DNA of 64,000 nucleotides, taken from the NCBI GenBank assembly GCA_034434515.1, contig DAOTZA010000084.1, forward strand, positions 9,554 to 73,553, given 5' to 3'. This document shows positions 7,761 through 15,355 of the stretch, in pieces; position 1 is the first letter of the stretch, and every line of letters starts with the position of its first letter. Made by a program: the position numbers and the translations under genes. The notes under the pieces are model-generated. The model saw only the letters and a list, made by a program, of their open reading frames with translations, made no database searches and was not told where the DNA came from. The stretch is from NAK19 sp034434515. GTDB lineage: Bacteria; Chloroflexota; Anaerolineae; Anaerolineales; UBA4823.

Positions 7761-9392
7761 CTAACGGAGAAGTTTGGGTCGATAGCGCTGGATATATTTC
7801 TGGTAGGCCTGTTTTTCTTGTTCTCTTCGACTCTTATCCCAACCAAAATAATCACCGGCAACTTGAATAGCCGGGTCGAGGATATCCAAGCCCGCCGAAT
7901 CGTTATATCCTCCCATACAGCGCCGCAACAACACATCCTGGATTGTTTCGGCCTGCTCCTCTTCAAAAGCGAAGATTACTTCAGCCGCTATCGTCGTATC
8001 TCCAGCATGTAATCTTTCTTTCAATTTCGGTTCTTTTTGCGTCAAGGCAAGGATTTTCTCCGCTCTAACGCCATAGATTTCGGTCAGATGGCGGGCAATA
8101 TCCTGCTCGAAACCGCTTTTGGCAAGAAATTGTTTTTGAAATTCAATAAAACTCCCTTCACCTGCACCCGGTAAATGAATTTTATTTGTGACACAGGGCT
8201 TGAGTGATCGGTTCAACTTCTTCCCAATTAAGTCAACACATTGTTCAGCCAGATTCCGGAAGGTAGTCAGCTTTCCTCCAATGATTGAAATCAACCCCTC
8301 TACTTCTGGGGCATGGTCATGAATAATATGGCGCCGGGTAATGGCGGCCGTTTTCTTCTCCCCCACATAAGGCAAAGGACGAATTCCTGAATACGTGTAG
8401 AGTATCTTTTCGAGATTGATTTGAGCTGATGGAAAAATATCATTGGCTTCATTCATCAAATAAGTCATTTCCTCATCATCAATCTCAACATGGTCTAAGT
8501 CCCCTTGATAAGGTAAATCAGTGGTTCCAATCAAAATCCGTCCCGTCCATGGGATAACAAACATCGGCCGGCCATCTGCGCGGGCTTCAAAATATACCGC
8601 CATTTTTGGTGCTCCAGGGAAAACCGGTACAACGAGGTGGCTGCCCTTTGTTCCCCCGATAAGGCGTTTCAATGGTTTGCCGACACCCTTCAATACCTCA
8701 TCGACCCACGGGCCGCCAACATTAACCACCAGCTCCGCTGAAACGGAGTAGGTTTTCTGATCTAACAAATCCTGAAACTCAACCCCACAGACACGATTGC
8801 CGTCCATGATGAAACGGTTCACGCGGGCATAATTCAAAAACGTCGCTCCCTGTTCCTGAGCAGAGAGAATGTTTTCAACCGAAAGCCGCTCAGCATGAGC
8901 CACCTGACAGTCATAATACATGGCTGCGCCGCTCAATCCCTCTGGATTTAGTGCCCCAACCTGTTCAAATACCTGCTGCGGAGAAAGGATATGATGATGA
9001 TCCAGACTCTTATCATAGGAGAGCACATCGTAGAGGATCATCCCCATGCGGATCATCCAAGCTGGTCGGCGATTTTGTTTATAAAAGGGGAAAGCCATCC
9101 CCAAAGGTTTGACAAGATGAGGCGCATTGCGGAGTAATCTTTCACGCTCGGCAAGCGATTCACGAACAAGGTAAAACTCAAAGTATTCCAGATAGCGCAA
9201 ACCGCCATGAATCAGGCGGGTAGACCAGGCCGAAGTTCCGCTGGAAATATCCTCTTTTTCCAACACCAGCACCTTTAAGCCCCGTAGAGCCGCATCTCTG
9301 GCAATCGCGCTGCCATTTATTCCACCCCCTACAACAATGACATCCCACTTTTGGGATAGTTTATCGGCATCGATCGGATGGTATCTCATCAT
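7761..9392 (-). CDS. glpD: Aerobic-type FAD-dependent glycerol-3-phosphate dehydrogenase
   Basis: Oxidises glycerol 3-phosphate to dihydroxyacetone phosphate with FAD, passing electrons to the quinone pool at the membrane. The N-terminal dinucleotide fold (VVGGGINGSAIARDAALRG, near residue 22) and the downstream segment SSGTSAWSTRLIHGGLRYLE are family hallmarks. A C-terminal helical domain (about 400-520) completes the usual ~540-residue length. The ATG at 9390-9392 is chosen because a GGAG lies eight bases upstream; the longer frame to 9410 has no site. It stands alone, with no glpK or glpF in view, so it may serve phospholipid turnover or glycerol use encoded elsewhere. Confidence 0.93.
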   Translation of the reverse strand: MMRYHPIDADKLSQKWDVIVVGGGINGSAIARDAALRGLKVLVLEKEDISSGTSAWSTRLIHGGLRYLEYFEFYLVRESLAERERLLRNAPHLVKPLGMAFPFYKQNRRPAWMIRMGMILYDVLSYDKSLDHHHILSPQQVFEQVGALNPEGLSGAAMYYDCQVAHAERLSVENILSAQEQGATFLNYARVNRFIMDGNRVCGVEFQDLLDQKTYSVSAELVVNVGGPWVDEVLKGVGKPLKRLIGGTKGSHLVVPVFPGAPKMAVYFEARADGRPMFVIPWTGRILIGTTDLPYQGDLDHVEIDDEEMTYLMNEANDIFPSAQINLEKILYTYSGIRPLPYVGEKKTAAITRRHIIHDHAPEVEGLISIIGGKLTTFRNLAEQCVDLIGKKLNRSLKPCVTNKIHLPGAGEGSFIEFQKQFLAKSGFEQDIARHLTEIYGVRAEKILALTQKEPKLKERLHAGDTTIAAEVIFAFEEEQAETIQDVLLRRCMGGYNDSAGLDILDPAIQVAGDYFGWDKSRREQEKQAYQKYIQRYRPKLLR

Positions 9393-9565
9393 TTCTCTTA
9401 CTCCATTCAAAGGAAAAGTTTGATAGTTATGATCAATCGGTATTGTAATTTCTATCAGCTAGAATTTCTATGTGGTATTCTTCACAATATACTGCGTCAT
9501 TTGTACACTATGCCTCAGGGCTATATCACGCATCAACAGATGAAAAGCCAAATTTCATTCGCCGC

Positions 9566-10465
9566 TTATTTATAGACAACTTGCGGAGTGTCTCTCAACC
9601 ACCATCGCTCTGTGGAAAAGATTAACAATGCCAGCCAGATCATCGCAAAACCGATTAATCGTTCGGACGTGAACGGTTCGTGGAACAACAAGACTCCCAG
9701 TAAAAATTGACAGGTCGGGGCGATATATTGCAGCAATCCCATTGTCCATAAAGGCACCAGGCGTGCTGCGCTGCCAAACATCAATAACGGAATGACGGTA
9801 ATCACCCCACTCAGAAGCACCAAAACGTTAACCCATAGCGTTCCATGCCCAAAGCCGCCTGCGCCATTCATCTCTTGGAGAATCAAATAAAGCACAGCCG
9901 GAAGAAAAAGCACCATCGTTTCCAGTGTCAAACCATATAACGATGAGAGCGGAGCAACTTTCTTCACCAAACCATAAAATCCGAAGGAAAATGCTAACGT
10001 CAATGCAATCCATGGCAAAGTATGGTATTGAATGGTCAGGTAGGCAACTCCAAAAGCTGCAATCCCAACCGGCAACCACTGCGACCATCGCAAGCGCTCG
10101 CGTAAAAAAAGAACTCCCAGCAAGACGTTTACCAAAGGATTAATAAAGTACCCCAAGCTAGCTTCCAGCACAAAACCAGCATTCACTGCCCACACATAGG
10201 TGCCCCAATTGAGTGCCAGGAGACTGCCAGCTACAGCGTAAATCACCAGGTTTTTTTTGTTCCGCAGATGTTTACCAAACGCTTGCCATTCTTTCCGCTG
10301 AGCCAGAATGAAGGTCAACAAAAGAAAAGACCACACAAAGCGATGAGCCAGTACTTGAGGTGAGGGTATCGAAACCAGGGCTTTAAAGTACAAAGGGAAG
10401 AAGCCCCAGATCAAATAGGCGCCAAATCCGAGTAACAAACCTTTGCGATTTATTCCTTCAACCAT
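9566..10465 (-). CDS. rarD: RarD-type EamA/DMT transporter
   Basis: A 299-residue integral membrane protein with about ten hydrophobic segments, arranged as two EamA repeats. The opening segment (GFGAYLIWGFFPLYFKAL) and the mid-protein GYFINPLVNVLLG are typical of RarD, the drug/metabolite-transporter branch first linked to chloramphenicol resistance. The true substrate in this branch is unsettled. The gene is monocistronic and divergent from cysE across a 572-base gap. A possible -10 at 10693-10698 would give a leader of about 220 bases that contains a strong hairpin (10571-10592). Confidence 0.87.
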   Translation of the reverse strand: MVEGINRKGLLLGFGAYLIWGFFPLYFKALVSIPSPQVLAHRFVWSFLLLTFILAQRKEWQAFGKHLRNKKNLVIYAVAGSLLALNWGTYVWAVNAGFVLEASLGYFINPLVNVLLGVLFLRERLRWSQWLPVGIAAFGVAYLTIQYHTLPWIALTLAFSFGFYGLVKKVAPLSSLYGLTLETMVLFLPAVLYLILQEMNGAGGFGHGTLWVNVLVLLSGVITVIPLLMFGSAARLVPLWTMGLLQYIAPTCQFLLGVLLFHEPFTSERLIGFAMIWLALLIFSTERWWLRDTPQVVYK

Positions 10466-10570
10466 CCTTGTTCATCCGTTCTTTTCAGATCAAGCCGCGC
10501 AAAGAAAACGCAACATTTCTCAACACAGCATATAGGGTTGCATTTTTACACAGCTTTGCTGAGGTTATCT

Positions 10571-10592
10571 GCAGGGGCTATGGTAGCCCTGC
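10571..10592. repeat. GC-rich hairpin in the rarD leader
   Basis: GCAGGGGCTA (10571-10580) pairs with TAGCCCTGC (10584-10592) across a three-base loop, with one bulged G. It has no T-run on either strand, so it is not a standard terminator. It falls within the predicted 5' leader of rarD on the minus strand. Confidence 0.5.
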
Positions 10593-10692
10593 CGGAATGA
10601 GAATCGTTTATCCCCCTTCCTTGAAAGGAACCTTTCTCTTTAGTTGGAGCTGCTCCTATCAAATCCACATCGACAACCTCTTTGTAGGCAGA

Positions 10693-10698
10693 ATTATA
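10693..10698 (-). promoter_or_regulatory. Possible -10 element for rarD
   Basis: TATAAT on the minus strand about 230 bases before the rarD start. The matching -35 is weak. Confidence 0.35.
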
Positions 10699-10735
10699 CT
10701 CCAAAAAATGTGACAATCATCTGTTCTAAATAATC

Positions 10736-10764
10736 TTGACATTCTATACCCTATTCCATACAAT
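10736..10764 (+). promoter_or_regulatory. Near-consensus housekeeping promoter for cysE
   Basis: TTGACA (10736-10741), a 17-base spacer and TACAAT (10759-10764). This is the closest match to the primary sigma factor consensus in the window. Transcription should begin near 10771, leaving about 265 untranslated bases before cysE. Confidence 0.75.
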
Positions 10765-10821
10765 ATTGAGTAAGGATTCCCATGAACAGGATTTCGTCTC
10801 ACCTCACTTGCTCCTGTAAAC

Positions 10822-10895
10822 GGCGGGGATAATCACCGCCGTCAAATCCTCACGCGTCCTCTCACCTCAAAATTGACGGCGGTTAAGTCCCCGCC
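10822..10895. repeat. Large imperfect inverted repeat (8 bp + 11 bp stems) in the cysE leader
   Basis: Bases 10822-10829 (GGCGGGGA) pair with 10888-10895 (TCCCCGCC), and 10835-10845 (ACCGCCGTCAA) pair with 10873-10883, leaving a small internal loop and a 27-base apical loop. Both stems are perfect. Each arm, read outwards from its own strand, has the form GGCGGGGA-n-ACCGCCGTCAA. It may be a cis-acting RNA structure for cysE, or a pair of inverted mobile-element ends ending in TCAA, as found at IS200/IS605 right ends. Confidence 0.7.
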
Positions 10896-10916
10896 CGAAA
10901 CCCACAATGTACAGTA

Positions 10917-10936
10917 CGTGTTTCCTGTCAAACACG
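10917..10936 (+). repeat. Small perfect hairpin downstream in the cysE leader
   Basis: CGTGTTT (10917-10923) pairs with AAACACG (10930-10936) around a six-base loop. It follows the larger hairpin and is about 100 bases before the cysE ATG. Confidence 0.4.
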
Positions 10937-11037
10937 CTAGTCCACCTTTACGGTTGTGATTCATTCCTTTCGATTGGGAATAAAACAAATACTGCAATAA
11001 CTGGCACAAGCATTGAAGATACCTGAAAGAGAAGAAA

Positions 11038-11739
11038 ATGTTTAACTCAATTCGCGATGATATTCAATCCGTCTTTGAACGCGATCCGGCAGCCCGCAGT
11101 TTTTGGGAAGTCATCTTTTGCTATCCGGGCATCCATGCTATCTGGGGACATCGGATAGCCCATTGGCTCTGGACTCACCATCTTAAGTTTCTTGCCAGAT
11201 GGTTTTCTCAACTCATGCGTGGCCTAACGGGTATCGAGATCCATCCCGGCGCGAAGATTGGTAAACGCTTTTTTATTGACCATGGCATGGGAGTTGTCAT
11301 CGGCGAGACTGCCGAAATTGGTGACAATGTAACCCTTTATCACGGAGTAACCTTGGGTGGAACAAGTCTCAGTAAAGGAAAACGACATCCAACCTTAGGC
11401 AACAATGTCGTTGTTGGTGCAGGAGCAAAAGTTTTAGGGGCAATCACGATTGGCGATAATAGCCGCATTGGGGCGAATGCTGTTGTCGTCAAGGATGTGC
11501 CGCCTAACTCTGTTGTCGTTGGTGTACCAGGACAGATTCTTCTTCGCAGTCAACCTCGCCAAAACGGAAAGCCAGATTTAGACCACGGGCGACTGCCTGA
11601 TGCAATCGGCGAAACGCTTGCTCAACTGGTTGAGCATGTCAAGCGGTTAGAAGAGAGAATCGACGGACACCTGCCCAAAGAACCCGACTTACACACTCCC
11701 GTTCAGGGCGTATGGCAGGGGGAAGATTTCTCGATATGA
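11038..11739 (+). CDS. cysE: Serine O-acetyltransferase (CysE)
   Basis: Transfers acetyl from acetyl-CoA to serine, giving O-acetylserine for cysteine synthesis in the cytosol. The 233-residue protein has an N-terminal helical part (about 1-65) and a left-handed beta-helix of hexapeptide repeats (about 66-170). It includes the CysE-type stretch GIEIHPGAKIGKRFFIDHG, with the catalytic Asp-His, and GVTLGGTS. The C-terminal ~60 residues are polar and probably tail-like. The message has an unusually long, structured leader behind a strong promoter, suggesting post-initiation control. No cysteine synthase gene is next to it. Confidence 0.93.
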   Translation: MFNSIRDDIQSVFERDPAARSFWEVIFCYPGIHAIWGHRIAHWLWTHHLKFLARWFSQLMRGLTGIEIHPGAKIGKRFFIDHGMGVVIGETAEIGDNVTLYHGVTLGGTSLSKGKRHPTLGNNVVVGAGAKVLGAITIGDNSRIGANAVVVKDVPPNSVVVGVPGQILLRSQPRQNGKPDLDHGRLPDAIGETLAQLVEHVKRLEERIDGHLPKEPDLHTPVQGVWQGEDFSI

Positions 11740-11775
11740 TGCAGCTGTTCATCGGTCATATCCAGGGTAAAATGT

Positions 11776-12501
11776 TTGACACACCAAATGAATCAGGTCA
11801 GGGACGCTCTCAAGAGACTTTTTCGCCAAACTATTCCGAGAATCCTTAGCATGATCGAGCCAGCCTCCCCCGCATATAAAACAAAGGCAAAGCAAGCCAT
11901 AACCGTTGTCGTCGCATTCGCAATCCTAAACCTTGCCTGTCAAGCAGCCGCTCACCTCTTTATCCCGACCACGCCAACACTTCAATCCCCTATAGCAATC
12001 AACTCCCCGACCAGAAGCTCACCGTCAACGCCAATCCAACCCGCCAAAACTAATACCCCGCTTCCATCGCCAACCCCAAACCACACTCCAACCCAAAAAG
12101 CAGAGTCCCTGGGTTGCGAGGGCATCCTCGCCTTCCGCTTCATCGATCCACCGGAACAAACCAGAGACCTCTTCGAGCACCACGCCCAGGGTACTTTTCT
12201 GATCTTCCATTTAGAGGCGATCAATCTCACTCAAAACTCGATTCAAATTTATAGCGATGACTATACCCTAATCCTCCCCGCAGAAAATGACACAAGCCTA
12301 GTTAAACCTCACAAAGCAGCCACCAATTATCTATACCTGGTCCGAGGTGATAATTTTTATCAAGATAAGATAAAACCCAACGCGATCTGGCACACCTATC
12401 TTGCCTTCGATGTCCCCCCGCAAACAAAAGAATGGAAGCTTTTGCTCACTCCAGGATCAGGAAATTCACCTCCGCTCTGCCAGACAACGCTTTCTCCCTG
12501 A
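11776..12501 (+). CDS. Membrane-anchored extracytoplasmic protein of unknown function
   Basis: About 241 residues from a TTG at 11776, or 237 from the ATG at 11788; the TTG has a better upstream AGGG. A basic N-terminus is followed by one hydrophobic segment (about 38-62), a Thr/Pro/Ser-rich linker (about 63-110) typical of exported Chloroflexota proteins, and a beta-rich domain (about 113-241) with two cysteines that could form a disulfide. The layout recalls DUF4352-type telokin-like exported domains, but I cannot assign it. A cysteine lies in the membrane segment but the preceding residues do not make a good lipobox. Its end is only two bases from the convergent diguanylate cyclase gene. 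Confidence 0.6.
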   Translation: MTHQMNQVRDALKRLFRQTIPRILSMIEPASPAYKTKAKQAITVVVAFAILNLACQAAAHLFIPTTPTLQSPIAINSPTRSSPSTPIQPAKTNTPLPSPTPNHTPTQKAESLGCEGILAFRFIDPPEQTRDLFEHHAQGTFLIFHLEAINLTQNSIQIYSDDYTLILPAENDTSLVKPHKAATNYLYLVRGDNFYQDKIKPNAIWHTYLAFDVPPQTKEWKLLLTPGSGNSPPLCQTTLSP

Positions 12502-12503
12502 GT

Positions 12504-15278
12504 TTACTTGGCGTTATCATCGGTGTGATGGGCGATCATCACGCGGTCTCCCCCTTCGTGCTTTGCAAGATAAGCAGCGGCATCACTGACCTGAATCAAC
12601 CGTTCCACCGTTGAACCCAGGTCTGGATAAGCAGCCACGCCGATTGAAAGGGTAATTGGCCCGATTGATTTTCCTTCATATTCGTATGAGGTCTTTTTAA
12701 CCGCCTCGCGCAAACTTTCGGCTCTTTGCCAGACATCCGATAGAGAGGCTTCGGGTAAGATTACCATGAACTCATCCCCACCATAGCGACAGGCGACATC
12801 CTCCCCGCGAAAGATTTTCTTCATCAAACTTCCAATTTGGCGTAGAACCACATCGCCGGCGTCATGCCCATAACGATCGTTGATCGGTTTCATCTGGTCA
12901 ATGTCACACATGATCAAACCAACAGAATACTTGTGACGCGCTGCCCGGCGAATCTCGCGGTCTAAAGTCTCCTCCATATAGCGGCGGTTGAACAAACCGG
13001 TCAGCGGGTCGCGGATCGCCTGGCTGCGTAATTTATCCCTAAGGTTCAAATTCGATAACGCCGGAGCAACATGCTCAGCAATCGACACCCCAATTTTGCT
13101 CAGCTCTTCCAGGTGATCATTACCCGGTTCATTCATCCCTGAATTACGAATGTGCAATAATCCGATCGTTTCACCCTGGGCGATCAAAGGCACACAAATG
13201 TACCGATCGGGAAACGGCATTCCTAGGTGATCACAGAAAGGACCTTCTGAATTGCGAACAAGATGCACTTTACCGCGGCGGATGCCCCAACACTCATTTA
13301 ATACCAACTCATTCTCACCGCTAGGTTCATTCCCCCATTGAGCCACCTTTTCTGCAACATCTTGGACTGTCCGCAATAAATACAGCGCCCCGACACTATC
13401 TGGCATTAAAATTTGCGCGTATCGAGCTATAATTGGGTAGGCTTCATCAGCCGTCCGACAGGACTGTAACAAATCTCCCATCTCCGCCAGGAGCTTATTG
13501 CGCTTGTTGTGCATTTCGAGCTGAGAAATTTTTTCGCTCACGTGCCTCATTCGTTCTTCCAGTTCATCTGCACTCCATTTCCGATCCAGAGCATTGACGA
13601 CAATATCGGCCATTGCCTTAACCGCCCCGATCTGATCGAAAATCGAATCACTCGCACCCTCATTGCCTTCTATTCCCAGGTATCCAACCACTGTACGACG
13701 TAAAACCATCGGCACAGCAACGAGAAAATTGATATTTTGGGCATCAAAATAGACTTGTAATGGCGCGGGCATATCTCCTGCTCGGCAAAGAGCAACAATT
13801 TCTTGTCGATTAATTTTTTCCAATAGCCAGGAGAGGGCTGGGTCAAAAGGCTCTGGTAACTCAAAGGGCGGCAACAATCGATCAGATCCGCACCAACGAA
13901 CCTGAGCCTGTAATCCACCACCCTCTCGTTTGAAAAGGTACACATAACTTTTTTCGGCCCCCACATATTCAGCAAAGCTTCCGATCGCTTTTTCTAATAA
14001 AGTGTCTATTTGACGAGGGGCAGCATTTATTAGCCGAATAGCCAGAGCAGTCAGGAAATGATCAATACGCTGTCGCAATGTAGTTTGTTCTAAATCTCTG
14101 CGTATTCGGGCAAAGCGTTGCTCTATCTCATGCCTGGTATGCAAATCTTTCAATGCCAATCTCGCATTTTCAGCCACCTCAACCAAGAACTCTTTTCGCC
14201 GTTCAACGATCTCTTCTTCCGAGTGGGTATAAAAAAGGGTGATGATGCCTCGAATCTGATTATCGAGGTCAATAGGTACACCAACCGCCCATTGGAATAA
14301 CTCACCCTCCTCTCCTAGAAGCACATCTTTCCAGTTTGCAGGATCCTCACTGATTTGTATTTGACCGCTGCGGGTAATTTTTCCAAATAGACCTCCGGCC
14401 GAACGAACAGCGGCGCCGGGACGAAAGACCTCCGGTTTGCGAGTAGCTTCAACCACGAATGATTCCCCATCATTTGAGCTTCCCATTAAAGCTACATAGG
14501 GCGTACTTCCAATCTCTTCCATCAACTCCAGCAGAACCTCCCATAACTCTGTCTCACCTTTACAGTTAAAGAGCCTCTTTCCCGACTTTACCAAGAAATC
14601 CTTCAAATGGAGATCGTCCTCTAATTTATGGGTTCTCTCGATGAGCTCGGTGAGATCATGTCCATTAACCAGTATTCCGAGTGTTACTCCTAATTTATCA
14701 ATTAAAGGTGTAAACGTCAGTTCAAACCAGCGTTTACCCTTAACCGTCATTAATTCGATCTGACGATTTACAGGTTGTTTGCTCGCAATTGCCCTTTTTT
14801 CGTCTTCCTCCAGGGTTTTAGCAATTTTCGGTGGGAAGAAATCCACATCCGATCTTCCGATGAGTAAATCGATTGTTTTTCCAAGTGTTTTAGCAAAGGC
14901 TACGTTGACTTTTCGATAGCTCAAGCCAGGATCTTTAAATACGACAAGATCCGGTAATTGTTCCAGGAGCAGTTGGTATTCTTCTTTCTCGGAGCGGAGT
15001 TGGTCATACCGGGTGAAGGCATCCTTGATAGGAGGTAACAGGAACCATAACAACCCAAAACAGGTCAAAGAACTTGCCGCAGCCAGGAAAGCCGAGATCA
15101 GATGACCTTGCGAAGGTTGGAATAATTCATACCCAAACCAAGCAATAGTCAGAACAGGCAAAATGAAAAGACCGGTCCAAATCCCGCGTCGTTGCGTTTG
15201 CTGCAAAAACCGAAAAAATAAATAAAATACTCCCACCTGACCAAGGAGTGCCAGGGTCCAGCCAATTATCTCTCCCAT
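12504..15278 (-). CDS. Membrane-associated PAS/GAF diguanylate cyclase (GGDEF)
   Basis: A 924-residue sensor that should synthesise c-di-GMP from GTP. Three hydrophobic helices (about residues 5-95) anchor it. A PAS domain (about 105-225) and three GAF-like domains (about 235-380, 400-555, 590-750) follow, then a GGDEF domain (about 760-915). The catalytic motif is intact (YGGDEF), and RGED stands exactly five residues before it, matching the RxxD inhibitory site, so product inhibition is expected. No EAL or HD-GYP domain is attached. The start has a GGAAAGGATGGGGAG leader. The PilZ protein at 2505-3359 is a candidate effector. Signals sensed by the GAF domains are unknown. Confidence 0.9.
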   Translation of the reverse strand: MGEIIGWTLALLGQVGVFYLFFRFLQQTQRRGIWTGLFILPVLTIAWFGYELFQPSQGHLISAFLAAASSLTCFGLLWFLLPPIKDAFTRYDQLRSEKEEYQLLLEQLPDLVVFKDPGLSYRKVNVAFAKTLGKTIDLLIGRSDVDFFPPKIAKTLEEDEKRAIASKQPVNRQIELMTVKGKRWFELTFTPLIDKLGVTLGILVNGHDLTELIERTHKLEDDLHLKDFLVKSGKRLFNCKGETELWEVLLELMEEIGSTPYVALMGSSNDGESFVVEATRKPEVFRPGAAVRSAGGLFGKITRSGQIQISEDPANWKDVLLGEEGELFQWAVGVPIDLDNQIRGIITLFYTHSEEEIVERRKEFLVEVAENARLALKDLHTRHEIEQRFARIRRDLEQTTLRQRIDHFLTALAIRLINAAPRQIDTLLEKAIGSFAEYVGAEKSYVYLFKREGGGLQAQVRWCGSDRLLPPFELPEPFDPALSWLLEKINRQEIVALCRAGDMPAPLQVYFDAQNINFLVAVPMVLRRTVVGYLGIEGNEGASDSIFDQIGAVKAMADIVVNALDRKWSADELEERMRHVSEKISQLEMHNKRNKLLAEMGDLLQSCRTADEAYPIIARYAQILMPDSVGALYLLRTVQDVAEKVAQWGNEPSGENELVLNECWGIRRGKVHLVRNSEGPFCDHLGMPFPDRYICVPLIAQGETIGLLHIRNSGMNEPGNDHLEELSKIGVSIAEHVAPALSNLNLRDKLRSQAIRDPLTGLFNRRYMEETLDREIRRAARHKYSVGLIMCDIDQMKPINDRYGHDAGDVVLRQIGSLMKKIFRGEDVACRYGGDEFMVILPEASLSDVWQRAESLREAVKKTSYEYEGKSIGPITLSIGVAAYPDLGSTVERLIQVSDAAAYLAKHEGGDRVMIAHHTDDNAK

Positions 15279-15355
15279 CTCCCCATCCTTTCCTCAATTC
15301 GTATTAGAATGTGTGCCAGGTTCAGTTTTGCCTCAAGTAAATGATGGTAACTTTC

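Larger units (their letters stand above)
10466..11037. other. 572-base structured non-coding region between rarD and cysE
   Basis: No convincing gene. It contains, from left to right, a GC-rich hairpin (10571-10592), a minus-strand -10 for rarD (10693-10698), a strong plus-strand promoter (10736-10764), a large two-segment hairpin (10822-10895) and a smaller perfect hairpin (10917-10936). The cysE message would carry a leader of about 265 bases. I do not recognise a known riboswitch or T-box core motif in it. Confidence 0.6.

Noticed and set aside
7571..7966. Frames overlapping the glpD 3' end and the ABC operon promoter
   Set aside because: They cross a stem-loop and the promoter region, have no ribosome site, and glpD explains the coding signal.
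10468..10713. 81-codon plus-strand frame in the rarD-cysE gap
   Set aside because: It has no ribosome site or recognisable content, and overlaps structured DNA and the rarD promoter.
10771..11037. T-box or SAM riboswitch in the cysE leader
   Set aside because: I could not find the T-box AGGGTGG-type antiterminator sequence or the SAM-I core, so the hairpins are reported without a class.
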